The notes under the pieces were generated by a model. It had not been told where the DNA came from. It did not search any database and worked only from the letters and a program-made list of their open reading frames with translations. From assembly GCA_007748055.1 (NCBI GenBank), contig CP036279.1, forward strand, positions 3,410,001-3,474,000: a stretch of DNA of 64,000 nt. Direction: 5' to 3'. Position numbers and translations under genes: made by a program. Below, piece by piece: positions 1 to 9,821 of the stretch (its first letter is position 1; every line of letters begins with the position of its first letter). Source of the DNA: Kolteria novifilia (lineage in GTDB: Bacteria > Planctomycetota > Planctomycetia > Kolteriales > Kolteriaceae).

Positions 1-72
1 CGAGAGAAGGACAGCGAAAACCTCGCTGGCATGGACGTGGAGACAGGGGGAAGATTGAGAGAACACCCTCGT

Positions 73-823
73 GGGATCGTGGGATCGTGGGATCGTGGGA
101 TCGTGGGATCGTGGGATCGTGGGATCGTGGGATCGTGGGATCGTGGGATCGTGGGATCGTGGGATCGTGGGATCGTGGGATCGTGGGATCGTGGGATCGT
201 GGGATCGTGGGATCGTGGGATCGTGGGATCGTGGGATCGTGGGATCGTGGGATCGTGGGATCGTGGGATCGTGGGATCGTGGATCGTGGGATCGTGGGAT
301 CGTGGGATCGTGGGATCGTGGGATCGTGGGATCGTGGGATCGTGGATCGTGGGATCGTGGGATCGTGGGATCGTGGGATCGTGGGATCGTGGGATCGTGG
401 GATCGTGGGATCGTGGGATCGTGGGATCGTGGGATCGTGGATCGTGGGATCGTGGGATCGTGGATCGTGGGATCGTGGGATCGTGGGATCGTGGGATCGT
501 GGGATCGTGGGATCGTGGGATCGTGGGATCGTGGGATCGTGGGATCGTGGGATCGTGGGATCGTGGGATCGTGGGATCGTGGGATCGTGGGATCGTGGAT
601 CGTGGGATCGTGGGATCGTGGGATCGTGGGATCGTGGATCGTGGGATCGTGGGATCGTGGGATCGTGGGATCGTGGGATCGTGGGATCGTGGGATCGTGG
701 GATCGTGGGATCGTGGGATCGTGGGATCGTGGGGATCGTGGGATCGTGGGATCGGTGGGATCGTGGGATCGTGGGATCGTGGGATCGTGGGATCGTGGGA
801 TCGTGGGATCGTGGGATCGTGGG
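73..823. repeat. Octanucleotide tandem array (GGGATCGT)n
   Basis: About 94 uninterrupted copies of GGGATCGT (751 bp divided by 8). I noticed six 7-base units lacking one G (near 281, 343, 439, 463, 598, 636) and two 9-base units near 731 and 754. Every unit carries a GGG tract separated by five bases, so the plus strand fits the G3-N1-7 quadruplex rule throughout. Every unit also carries a GATC. Because 8 is not a multiple of 3, all three frames read the same octapeptide, so the long reading frames here are artefacts. The array sits about 110 bp past the stop of the RND permease gene. Bases 1-72 show nothing recognisable. Confidence 0.97.
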
Positions 824-930
824 GGCGAGCTTGGCATGCGCCGTGGAGCAAACGTTCTCACTCCTCGGAAACCCCTGGCCGGCAATCGATCAGGGGCAAC
901 GATCGTTGAAGGGTCGGACGACGCGCTCGC

Positions 931-3900
931 TCAGGCCGAATGGTGGGCCGGTGAGGAGGATCGCCCGAGGAGATGCAGGCACTGGTCCCGGACGTACATC
1001 GTGATCGAGAAGAGGGTCGGCACCAGGAAGAGCGTGAAGACGGTCGAGACCATCAGCCCACCGAGCACCACGCTCCCCAGACCGCGATAGAGCTCGCTTC
1101 CCGCGCCGGGAAAGAGCACCAGCGGCAAGAGACCGAGGACGGTCGTCATCGTCGTCATGAAGATCGGCCGGATACGTGTCTGGACGCTCGCGAGAATCGC
1201 CTCGGTCGGAGCCATGTCGTCTTCACGCATGTGGTTGAGCGACTGATGGACGATGAGGATCGGGTTGTTGACGACCGTGCCGATCAACACGACGAAGCCC
1301 AGCATCGTCAAGACGTCGAGCTGTTGCGGAAGCTGTCCCATCGAGGCCAGGTAGATGTTGAGCGCGTAGAGACCGAGCACTCCACCCACCGCGCCGAGCG
1401 GCACACTGAAGATGATCACGAATGGGTAGAGCCAAGATTCGAAGAGCGCCGCCATCAAGAGATAGGTGATCAGGAGCGCCAGAAAGATGTTAAACCGCAG
1501 CGCTTGCCATGTGTCGCGGAGCTTGTCGGCCGTTCCGGCGAGATGGATGCGATAGCCACCCTTGAGCGAGCCCTGTTCGGAGATCTTGGCGACGACCTCC
1601 TGCTGAATGAGGGTCATCGCGTCCTCGAGGGCCATCGCCGGCGGTGGAGAGACCTCGACGGTGATGGCGCGGATTCGTTCGCGATGATTGATCTGCTCGG
1701 GGCCGCTGCTCAACTGAATGCTCGCGAGCGCTTCCAGGGGAACGACGGCGCCGATCGGGGTGGCGACCGGCAGGGCGCGGACATCTTGCGAACGCTGGGC
1801 GAACTGTTCCTGGCCGAGGATCGTCAGGTCGATCTTGTCACCCTCGAGGAAGTAGTCGCCGGCGTAGGCCCCGTCGATGAGGGCGTTGGCCGCGTAGCCG
1901 AGATCGCTACTGTTGACGCCCATCTGCGCGGCTTGGATCAGCTTCGGACGAATGTGCATTTCCGGACTCGACAGGTCGAGGCTGGGGACCGGCCGCGCTT
2001 GGGCGTCGGGCATCAACGTCTTGACCATGCCCATGACTTGCCCGCCCAACGCGACGAGCTGTGGAAGATCGGGGCCGGTGATCTCGACGTCGATGGTTCG
2101 GCCGGCGCTGAGGCCGCGCTCGAAGAGGCTCGATTGCTTGGCCACCATGAACGTTCCAGGGAGTTCCTTGCCCGCTTTTTGCACGAGCGGAACCAGGTCG
2201 CTCGCTCGCGACTGATCGAGAGCCCGGACGCCGACGAAGACACGCCGATCGCGCGAGACGAAGAAGAAGTCACCGATGGCGGGATAGTCCAACGCCTCCA
2301 GGTCGACTTCGGCGGGATCGATGTCCCAATAGGGCTGAAGTGTCGTCTCGACGACCTTGCCCATGCTCGTGAGTTCGTCGAGGTTATAGCCCGGCGGGGG
2401 CAGAAGGATCCCGAAGATGAGGTTCCGGTTGCCCGTCGGTAGATATTCGACTTTCGGCCAGAAGAGATAGCTCAGTCCCAGCGACATCCCGACCAAGAGA
2501 CCGATGACGAGCAACTGCCTCGCCACGTGTCGCTGGACCCAGGAGTTCAGCCCGATCACTCCACCGATGAATGCGCCGCCGATGGAATTGACGCCGCGAA
2601 TCATGCGCGAACGCAGTTCGGTGCCGTCGGCTTGATCGAAGGAATCGGCATCGGAGTGACCGCCGGGATCATCATCCTGATGGTCGTGAAAGAGCCGTGC
2701 CGCCGCCGCGGGAATCACGACGACCGAGACGACGAGCGAGAGACTTACCGCGGCACTAATCGCCAGCGCGATGTCGCGGAAGAGTTGCCCCGCTTCCTCC
2801 TGCACGAAGACGATCGGTAGAAAGACCGCGACGGTGGTCAGCGTCGAGGAGACGACCGCTCCCCAAACCTCTTCGGTTCCTTTCGCGGCGGCGGTGAAGG
2901 GGGGCTCGCCCATCGCGTGGCGGCGATAGATGTTCTCCAGCACCACGACCGCGTTGTCGACCAGCATGCCGACAGCGAACGCCATGCCCGCCAGACTCAC
3001 GACGTTGAGCGACCGCCCGAGCAGGTGAAGAATGAGGAAGGTTCCCACAATACTGATCGGAATCGCCAGCCCGACCACCAAAGCTCCGCGAGCGAACCAG
3101 AAACCAGAGCCGATGATCAGCACGAGACAGACGGCGAAGAACCAAGGTGAGACGTAGGCCGCTCCCAAGGCGCTGGCCAGGATGAGCGGAATCACGATCA
3201 TCGCCCGCGTTCCGAAGTGAAGGAACGCCATCAGCACGACCATCGTCAGCGCGCCGCCGATGAAGATGTTCTGTCGGACCAGGTCGATCGAGGAGTAGAT
3301 GTAGTCCGTTTCATCGTAGACTTGAACGATTTCCAGGCCGCGCTCGGCAAGCACGCCCTCGTTGAGTTCGTCGGCCACCTCGCGAAGCGTCGCCATCACA
3401 TCGAGGACGTTGGCGCCCGTCTCCCGCAGCGCGTTGATCGCGATACAGGTCTCTCCGAAGCGGTAGACGAATCCATCAGGTTTCTTGTAGCCCAGCCGCG
3501 CCACGGCGACATCGCGAATGTAGACCGGAGCGCCGTCGCGAACCGCGAGCAGTTGCTCCTCGACTTGCTGAGGAGTCCGAAATTGGCCGAGGGTTCGCGT
3601 CACCCAACGACGCTTTCCCTCCCAGTAGTCGCCCGCGGACGTGTCCTCGTTCTGCGTCGAGAGGACCCGTCGGACATCGTCGACGGTGAGCCGCGAAGCG
3701 GCGAGCTTCTGGGGGTCGACGACGACTTGGAGCTCGTTCTCCAACCCGCCCAGGACGTTGGCTTGGGATACGCCGTAGACCCGTTCGAAGCGCGATTCGA
3801 TCTCGTCCTCGGCGAATCGCCGCAACTTGATCACGTCGAGATCTTCGGGCGGAAGCAGCTTCTGAAAGCGATCGTCGGTCGCGGCCAGACGCCGCAAACG

Positions 3901-4437
3901 CATCATGATCAGCGACTCAGAGGATCGCAGGACCGAGTCGATCTCTTCCTTGAGGTCGGGATTCTCCTTTTGGAAGGTGAGAAGATCCTCCCTGGAGGGG
4001 CGACGGGCGCTGAGCATGAACCACGCGATTGGCCGATCGTTGGCGTCCGCGGTACTCAGGACCGGCTTGTCGGAGTCCTCGGGGTAGTCGCGAACCTGTT
4101 CCAAGCGGCTAACGACATCGACGACCGCTTTGCGCATGTCGGTCCCGACGGCGAACTCGAGGATCACCCGCCCGCGCGAGTCGGAGCTTTCGGAGGACAT
4201 CTCGCTGACGCCTTCGACGCCCTTGAGCTGTTCCTCCTGCTCGACGATGATTTCCTGCTCGATCTCTTGGGGGCTGGCGCCCTGCCACGTCGTATCGACG
4301 GTGATCGTGGGAGTTTGGACTTCGGGGGTGAGCTGAAGCGGCATTTGGTCGACGGCGACCAAGCCGAACAGACTCACCATAAGGACACCGACAGAGACCT
4401 TGATCGGATGCCGGATGAGAGAATCGACAAGCCCCAT
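931..4437 (-). CDS. RND efflux transporter permease (AcrB/MexB-like)
   Basis: Inner-membrane pump subunit of a proton-driven tripartite efflux system, about 1168 residues. The N-terminus (MGLVDSLIRHPIKVSVGVLM) is a typical RND first helix. The TM4 motif GMLVDNAVVVLEN keeps one proton-relay Asp but has Asn where AcrB has a second Asp. The C-terminal helices (GFVVLIGTVVNNPILIVH) are intact. I chose ATG 4437 because it matches the family start and lies 32 bp after the fusion-protein stop; the frame stays open upstream to 4512. It is longer than the usual 1030-1050 residues: there are extra residues in the periplasmic part and about 40 extra hydrophobic residues after MAFLHFGTRAMIVIPLILAS. The substrate cannot be read from sequence. 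Confidence 0.93.
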   Translation of the reverse strand: MGLVDSLIRHPIKVSVGVLMVSLFGLVAVDQMPLQLTPEVQTPTITVDTTWQGASPQEIEQEIIVEQEEQLKGVEGVSEMSSESSDSRGRVILEFAVGTDMRKAVVDVVSRLEQVRDYPEDSDKPVLSTADANDRPIAWFMLSARRPSREDLLTFQKENPDLKEEIDSVLRSSESLIMMRLRRLAATDDRFQKLLPPEDLDVIKLRRFAEDEIESRFERVYGVSQANVLGGLENELQVVVDPQKLAASRLTVDDVRRVLSTQNEDTSAGDYWEGKRRWVTRTLGQFRTPQQVEEQLLAVRDGAPVYIRDVAVARLGYKKPDGFVYRFGETCIAINALRETGANVLDVMATLREVADELNEGVLAERGLEIVQVYDETDYIYSSIDLVRQNIFIGGALTMVVLMAFLHFGTRAMIVIPLILASALGAAYVSPWFFAVCLVLIIGSGFWFARGALVVGLAIPISIVGTFLILHLLGRSLNVVSLAGMAFAVGMLVDNAVVVLENIYRRHAMGEPPFTAAAKGTEEVWGAVVSSTLTTVAVFLPIVFVQEEAGQLFRDIALAISAAVSLSLVVSVVVIPAAAARLFHDHQDDDPGGHSDADSFDQADGTELRSRMIRGVNSIGGAFIGGVIGLNSWVQRHVARQLLVIGLLVGMSLGLSYLFWPKVEYLPTGNRNLIFGILLPPPGYNLDELTSMGKVVETTLQPYWDIDPAEVDLEALDYPAIGDFFFVSRDRRVFVGVRALDQSRASDLVPLVQKAGKELPGTFMVAKQSSLFERGLSAGRTIDVEITGPDLPQLVALGGQVMGMVKTLMPDAQARPVPSLDLSSPEMHIRPKLIQAAQMGVNSSDLGYAANALIDGAYAGDYFLEGDKIDLTILGQEQFAQRSQDVRALPVATPIGAVVPLEALASIQLSSGPEQINHRERIRAITVEVSPPPAMALEDAMTLIQQEVVAKISEQGSLKGGYRIHLAGTADKLRDTWQALRFNIFLALLITYLLMAALFESWLYPFVIIFSVPLGAVGGVLGLYALNIYLASMGQLPQQLDVLTMLGFVVLIGTVVNNPILIVHQSLNHMREDDMAPTEAILASVQTRIRPIFMTTMTTVLGLLPLVLFPGAGSELYRGLGSVVLGGLMVSTVFTLFLVPTLFSITMYVRDQCLHLLGRSSSPAHHSA

Positions 4438-4469
4438 GGTTTGCGCTTTTCCTGCGTCAACAAACTGTG

Positions 4470-5831
4470 CTAGAGAGAACTGACCGCGCTGGAGTTGGTC
4501 GTGCTCGTCCAACGGACGATGGAGGGTTTGCCCGGACTTGGTGGCTGAATCCGTTCGTTGCCCTTGATGACGACCAGTTGACCGGCCTTGAGGGCGCCGT
4601 CGACGGCGATTCGATTTCCGTCGGCGACTCCCAGAGTGACCGGGATCGGCTGGACCGGGCCTTCATGCCAGGACAAGCCGTTGGGACCGTCGACCGACTG
4701 AACATCGCTGGGATCGACCGTCCAGACCACCGCGTTTCGTCCCTTGATGACCAGGGCGTCCTTGGGGACGAGGATCGCGGGGCGCGTCGGTCCCGTCGGG
4801 AGCGTGACCCGAGACATCATGCCGGCCTTAATGAGCGGATGATTGTCGACCATGCGATTCTCGACGCGAACCTTCACCGGGAACGTTCGGGTTCGTCCGT
4901 CGGCCTTGGGAATGATACTCGCCACCTCGCCGACGAAGACCTCGCTGGGAAGGGCGGAGATCTCGACACGAACCTCGTCGCCAATCCGCAGGTGCGGGAC
5001 ATGATCCTCGAGCACGTGCGATTCGACCTCGACGATGTCGAGAGCGACGACCTCGGCGACGGGATCGCCTTGGCTGACCCACGCGCCCAGTTCGGTGTGT
5101 TCGACGGTGACGAAACCGTCGAAACGCGAGATGATGGTGTGCTTTTTCATCTGATCGCTCAGTTTCTCAACCAGGGCACGCTGCATCGCGACGCGGGCGC
5201 GGGCTTGGGCGAGCACCTCCTTGCGGGGGCCTTCGATCACCAAATCGAGCACCGCCTTGGCTTCGTCGAGCATCTCGGCCGCTTCGATCGAGCCGGAGAC
5301 CGCGAGTTCGAGTTCTTCGACGGAGAGGGCCTTGCTGCGCCGATAGATCTGCTCGGCGCGTTCCCTCTTGGCCTGGTGGTACTCCATGAGAGCTTCGGCC
5401 GCCTTCATCCGTGCCTTCGCCTGGGCGATCTCTTGCGGACGCGATCCGTTCTCCAGTTCGGCGAGTTCCTGCTCGCGAAGTTGGAACTCTGCCTTGGCGC
5501 TTTCGAGCTCCAACGCGATCGTTTCGGTCATCAATTGAGCGAGTTTTTGGCCTTTTTCGACGCGATCGCCCTCATTGGCCGCCAATTCGATCACGCGACC
5601 GTGAACGGCGCTACCGACGACGGCGGTTCGTGAGGGATGGGCCGTGCCGACGAAGGTCTGCCCAGTCGAGATCTCGCGCTTGATCACGGGAGTGACCGCG
5701 ACGACGGGGGCCTCATTCTGCGCGGACGCGGGCAAAGCGATCAGACCGACGGCGAGCAAGGCGAGAATGGGAGAGAGAACGAGCATCGAAGATGGACGGG
5801 GTTCTCGGTTGGATGCGGTGGAGAGTTTCAT
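4470..5831 (-). CDS. RND efflux periplasmic adaptor (membrane fusion protein, HlyD/AcrA family)
   Basis: About 453 residues. It links the inner-membrane pump encoded next to it to an outer-membrane channel; no channel gene is in the window. An N-terminal signal (hydrophobic about residues 16-37, ending ALPASA) is followed by a lipoyl/barrel-sandwich half (VHGRVIELAANEGDRVEKGQ), a long Glu/Ala/Arg-rich coiled-coil hairpin at about residues 90-200, the second barrel half (FDGFVTVEHTELGAWVSQGD) and a beta-barrel. ATG 5831 is preferred over 5870 because GGAG lies five bases upstream of it. The gene is transcribed before the permease, with a 32-bp gap, so the two are almost certainly one operon. 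Confidence 0.93.
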   Translation of the reverse strand: MKLSTASNREPRPSSMLVLSPILALLAVGLIALPASAQNEAPVVAVTPVIKREISTGQTFVGTAHPSRTAVVGSAVHGRVIELAANEGDRVEKGQKLAQLMTETIALELESAKAEFQLREQELAELENGSRPQEIAQAKARMKAAEALMEYHQAKRERAEQIYRRSKALSVEELELAVSGSIEAAEMLDEAKAVLDLVIEGPRKEVLAQARARVAMQRALVEKLSDQMKKHTIISRFDGFVTVEHTELGAWVSQGDPVAEVVALDIVEVESHVLEDHVPHLRIGDEVRVEISALPSEVFVGEVASIIPKADGRTRTFPVKVRVENRMVDNHPLIKAGMMSRVTLPTGPTRPAILVPKDALVIKGRNAVVWTVDPSDVQSVDGPNGLSWHEGPVQPIPVTLGVADGNRIAVDGALKAGQLVVIKGNERIQPPSPGKPSIVRWTSTTNSSAVSSL

Positions 5832-6347
5832 GAGCACTCCAAAGGAAGGACTAAATATGGTTCGGAGCATACGTCGCGTGTCTTCGTGGCGGACCGGCGC
5901 TTTCGTGAGCCATCGCGTCAGTCGAGAAACCGTCCTACGTGGTTACTGTCAACGCCGTCGACCGGTCCACAGGCGTCTTCGGATCGCCGGCTTGGTTGAT
6001 CGTGCTCAGCATCCAGCCGAGCGGTGGTCTCGTGTCTTTACCGCAACATCCCCTTGCGGTGAATTCAGGTGAGATCGAGGAAGCAGGGGTTCCGGGTGTG
6101 GGCGTCACTGCTCTGTAGGGGTGACGAGCGAATTCTTGACCACTCATTCACCTAGTGCCGAGTCTACTCTCCGGTAAAGAAATTGGCAAGCGGAGAACTT
6201 ACGCGAGTCGAAGTCGCCTCCCCGGCGCCGTTTCCGACGCGCCAGCGAGGGGTGAGGGGACTCAGCGCCTTGGCCCGAATGGCGTGACCAGTAGGTCGTG
6301 GCGGTTTGTCCCGAACAGGATCCCGAGCACCGCTTGATGTCCTCTCT
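5832..6347. other. Intergenic region, no gene recognised
   Basis: 516 bp between the start of the efflux operon and the end of the multicopper oxidase, both minus strand. The short reading frames here lack family resemblance or a convincing ribosome site. It should hold the efflux operon promoter, but I see no clear -35/-10 pair. Confidence 0.5.
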
Positions 6348-8864
6348 TTATCCGTGACCCGAGTGGCCGTCCGTCGGCAGCGGTGGGGGAGCGATCGTTC
6401 GGCCGAAGAGTTCGTGGATCAATCCATCGCCGACCGCGGGGGATGCCACCACGTTGTCGCGACTGGTGTTGAAGGGAGCGATCAGCTCTTGGCTCTTCAT
6501 CGAGGAGACGCGAACGCCCCCGAGGTAGGAGTCCTCGAACGCGAAGAAACTGTCCAGTTGCTCGATGTTGGGATGGTGATGAACGTGGCTGAGCGGATCG
6601 TCGTCGACGTTGCCGTAGATCTTGATGTTGCCACGAGCTCCCGTCCCGGAACCGACGATCATGTCGGTGTAGCCGAAGCCTGTGATCTGTCCGGCTCCGA
6701 CGAAGACGCCCCCCAGGAAGTCCGGGTCGAAGGCCATGAAATTGGCCATCAGGGCACTGACGGCGATCTCCCCGGTGGGGAGGATGTTGTTCAGTTGCTC
6801 GCTATCGATGACGCGAAGATGCGGGGGGCCACCGAAGCCGGCTCCGGTGATGATGGCGGCGAATCCATCGCCGACGATGTCTCCCGCCGCCACGCGCACT
6901 CCACCGGAAAAACTTGGGTCGTAGGCGTAGAAACTCGCGAGTTCGGCCAGTCCGACGGCATTGAACGCCCGAACGTGAGGCCCCGCGCCGGCGCCCGCTC
7001 CCACCACGAGGTCGCAGAAACCGTCGAGGTTGATATCGCCGCCGGAGACCGAGACGCCGCCGCGGAAGGACTGATCGAACGCGTAGAAACTGTAGAAGAG
7101 GGCACTGTCACTGATGACGCCATTCTCGTCGATCTGATCGAGCTTGGTTCCGTCGATGACCTTGACGTGCGGTCCGGCACCAGGGCCGGCGCCGACGACG
7201 ACGTCGTAGAAGCCATCCTTGTTGACATCCCCGATCGCCGTGGAGACGCCCCCTAGGAAACTCGGATCGAACGCGAAGAAACGAGAGACGACCTCGTTGG
7301 TGACGGGGCTAATGATCTCGACGACGGGAGGGCTCCCCTCGTCGACGCTGACCGCGAAGATCGGATCGTTGGGGATCATGGTCACGCCCGCCATCATGCC
7401 GTGGTCTTCGTGAATGAGCCGATGGCAGTGGTAAACGACATCTCCCAGGAATTCCTGGAACTCGATCCGAATCGTGACCGTGGTGCCGGCCGGAATGTTG
7501 ACGATGTCCTGCCAGATGCCGAGGCCTTGGGCGCCGACTGGTCCCGGTCCGGAGATCACTTGTTGGGGGTTGGTGTGGAAGTGGAAGGGGTGGTCCTGGG
7601 AAGAGGAGTTGACGAGCGTCCACTCCTCGATCGTGCCGATTCTCGGTTGAAAGACCGGATTGTTCGGATAGGCCTGCGCGTTGATGAGCTGGAAGCCATT
7701 CTCGTCGCTGAACTCGGCAACCCGATAGGCGGCAATTTCCGTCGGCTCGACCACGCGCAGATCGCGGAAGAGGTTGTTCGGTGCCTGGAGCGTCGAACCG
7801 GTTTGGGGCGCGACGAACCCCGTCGGGGCGTCCCAGGGTTCTCCCTCGAAGCGAATGGTCATTAGGGTTCGGGCCGGCCATACGTTGGTCGGATCGGGAT
7901 TCCCGGGAGATGGGCCGAACCCGATCGTTTCGAGCGTGTACTCCTGGCCGGGAACGGGGTTGTCGGGCGCCTTGACGAGAACCGACCAGCGCGAACCCGT
8001 CGGCATGCCGAGGGTCGCCGGGTTGCCTGCGGGACGTGGGTTGCCCACTGTCGAGAAGGGTTGACCGTCCCGGGCGACCGCAAGCCATGGAATGGGCTCT
8101 TCGGGAGCGGTGGAGTCGATGAGTTGCAGTCGGTAGAAGGCATCGCTACCCGCGTTGACGATGTTGAAGACGCGCCATCCACCCGGCTGTATCGTCATCA
8201 GCGGATTGAGCTGCCCATTGACGGTAATGATCTGCTCGTCGTGGAACTCGCCGTCCGGCGGAACGCGAACTTCGCCGTCCTGAACCCAAGTGTGCTGGAT
8301 AACGAGGTGGTTCTGAACGAGTCCGTCCAACTCCGGGAATCCCCCGTCGGCCCGGCCGATGACGAGCATCCCGGCTTGTCCCTTCGCGACTTGCTCGTTG
8401 ACCAGGCCGTGACGATGGGGATGGTACCAGTGGGTCCCGTCGGGATGGTCGTCGGGGATGTCGAACTCGTACTGAAACGACTCGCCCGGATCGATCTGAA
8501 TCAACACGTTGTCGCTGTTGCCCAACGGAGAGACGTGCAAGCCGTGGGTATGGAGGTTGGTCTGTTGCGGCAGATCGTTGACGACGTTGATCCGCATCGT
8601 GTCGCCGGGATTGGCCTGGAGGAGCGGGGCGGAGAGCTCGCCGTTATACGTCCAGACGTTCTCGGCCAAGACATCACCGACCATCGCGGGGCCCACGGTT
8701 TGCATGAGCGTCACGTCGAGCACACCGTCTTGACTGGCGAGCAACTCGGGTTCTTGGAAGGGGTCGAGGACGGGAACAATCCGCTCGGATAGGCACTCGA
8801 ATGTCAGGGCCGGATGCGTTATGGAGCTCAATTCTTGGTTCGCGTCGCCGCGTCGATCCGTCAT
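6348..8864 (-). CDS. Multicopper oxidase with C-terminal FG-GAP-like repeats
   Basis: 838 residues. The N-terminal ~490 residues are a cupredoxin-type multicopper oxidase. The four copper-binding clusters are visible: HTHG (about residue 105), HWYHPHRHG (about 145), DHPFHFH, and YHCHRLIHEDHGMM, which holds the Cys-His-His type 1 site. Both a trinuclear centre and a T1 site are therefore expected, as in laccase- or CotA-like enzymes. From about residue 530 to the end, four to five repeats of the form FDPSFLGGV...GDVNKDGF..VVVGAGPGAGPHV resemble FG-GAP/integrin-type blades seen in planctomycete exported proteins. The N-terminus has the ERIVP pattern common at exported planctomycete proteins, but no classical signal peptide. 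A GAGAGGA ribosome site precedes ATG 8864. A broken paralogue lies at 13165-13878. Confidence 0.93.
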   Translation of the reverse strand: MTDRRGDANQELSSITHPALTFECLSERIVPVLDPFQEPELLASQDGVLDVTLMQTVGPAMVGDVLAENVWTYNGELSAPLLQANPGDTMRINVVNDLPQQTNLHTHGLHVSPLGNSDNVLIQIDPGESFQYEFDIPDDHPDGTHWYHPHRHGLVNEQVAKGQAGMLVIGRADGGFPELDGLVQNHLVIQHTWVQDGEVRVPPDGEFHDEQIITVNGQLNPLMTIQPGGWRVFNIVNAGSDAFYRLQLIDSTAPEEPIPWLAVARDGQPFSTVGNPRPAGNPATLGMPTGSRWSVLVKAPDNPVPGQEYTLETIGFGPSPGNPDPTNVWPARTLMTIRFEGEPWDAPTGFVAPQTGSTLQAPNNLFRDLRVVEPTEIAAYRVAEFSDENGFQLINAQAYPNNPVFQPRIGTIEEWTLVNSSSQDHPFHFHTNPQQVISGPGPVGAQGLGIWQDIVNIPAGTTVTIRIEFQEFLGDVVYHCHRLIHEDHGMMAGVTMIPNDPIFAVSVDEGSPPVVEIISPVTNEVVSRFFAFDPSFLGGVSTAIGDVNKDGFYDVVVGAGPGAGPHVKVIDGTKLDQIDENGVISDSALFYSFYAFDQSFRGGVSVSGGDINLDGFCDLVVGAGAGAGPHVRAFNAVGLAELASFYAYDPSFSGGVRVAAGDIVGDGFAAIITGAGFGGPPHLRVIDSEQLNNILPTGEIAVSALMANFMAFDPDFLGGVFVGAGQITGFGYTDMIVGSGTGARGNIKIYGNVDDDPLSHVHHHPNIEQLDSFFAFEDSYLGGVRVSSMKSQELIAPFNTSRDNVVASPAVGDGLIHELFGRTIAPPPLPTDGHSGHG

Positions 8865-8908
8865 GGTTCCTCTCCGTCGGGTGCACCGTTCTGGTGTGAC
8901 TGTATTTT

Positions 8909-8935
8909 GTAACGTGTTGTTTGGGAATAGGTTAC
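8909..8935. promoter_or_regulatory. Inverted repeat in the oxidase upstream region
   Basis: GTAAC (8909-8913) and GTTAC (8931-8935) form a short inverted repeat 45-71 bp upstream of the oxidase start codon, where an operator could sit. Short arms make this weak evidence. Confidence 0.25.
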
Positions 8936-9108
8936 GTTGCCGGTGGCTGCATGGTTACAAACCTGCACTTGGTACGCAAGAGGTAGGCGGGGAAGATTGG
9001 GTGAAGTTGAGAGGTCGATGCCGCATGACCGGAACGGGGAGCGGTTTCGGGGAGGTCGCGGAACGGCAAACGTCGAGCAACTCGTCGCCAGGGACATGGG
9101 AGATGGAA

Positions 9109-9142
9109 ACGCCACCCGAAACCTGATGTCTCTGGGTGGCGT
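9109..9142. promoter_or_regulatory. Inverted repeat ACGCCACCC / GGGTGGCGT
   Basis: A perfect 9-bp arm at 9109-9117 is matched by its reverse complement at 9134-9142 with a 16-base loop. The same arm recurs at 9328-9345, so this is either an operator pair or structured RNA upstream of the oxidase. Confidence 0.4.
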
Positions 9143-9327
9143 CGGAGGTCGGCTGCGAGTCCGACCGGCAAGGTGTGACTCGTGTTCGAGGCTTCTCTTG
9201 CGCGGTGACGAAACTTCGTCACCTCGCCGTTTGCCTGGAAAATTGGCTTGGTCCTGGAACGCCAACGCCCGAATCGGCTGAAAAACCAGGCCGGATTGGC
9301 TCGGTGACGCCGGGCCCCTGCAATGAT

Positions 9328-9345
9328 ACGCCACCTGGGTGGCGT
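9328..9345. promoter_or_regulatory. 18-bp palindrome ACGCCACC-TG-GGTGGCGT
   Basis: Perfect 8-bp arms with a 2-base centre, the same arm sequence as at 9109-9142 (about 200 bp away). Otherwise 8865-9821 contains no gene I can support; the 194-codon minus frame across it has no recognisable family and no ribosome site. Confidence 0.4.
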
Positions 9346-9821
9346 CCGGATCCCACACGAGCCAGCCGGCCGAGGAGCGATCTCCCCTCTTCATGACCCA
9401 CAGTTTCACAATAGAGCCACATGATTTTCCTCGCATTTCCACCACGCCGGTTTAATCACTACGGTTTGCTAGACGAAGTCCGGAGGAGCGAGCACTGGCA
9501 AGTCGCAACGACATCGCTTCGGAGGCGACGCGGATAAGAGCGGACACAAGTTCCATTGGAATGACACCTTTTGCAGGGTGATAGCGGTGGCTTTGAATAC
9601 TATTATAAGCTCCATCGAAACCGCAATGGGCATTCGGCTGGTCAATGGCAGGGGATCCTCGTGCGGCCCACAAGACTGAACCGTCAAGCCCAAACTAGCC
9701 AAGTTGCGTTCCCAATCCTTGCACACTGTGGCGGAACCGAGAACAGATCGTACGCCGGTCCATTGCGTTTCGTTGAGAGCTAGGCAGTTTCTCTTCTCGA
9801 CCGGAAAAGGCTCCAAAACAA

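Noticed and set aside
31-1090. Three overlapping long plus-strand reading frames of GSWDRGIV repeats
   Set aside because: They are the direct result of the octanucleotide array, the same peptide in every frame, with no ribosome site or family.
973-4473. Long plus-strand frames opposite the RND permease (489 and 418 codons)
   Set aside because: Mirror frames of a G+C-rich gene; the minus strand carries clear RND motifs.
8861-9445. 194-codon minus frame upstream of the multicopper oxidase
   Set aside because: No recognisable family, no ribosome site, overlaps the oxidase start and the palindromes.
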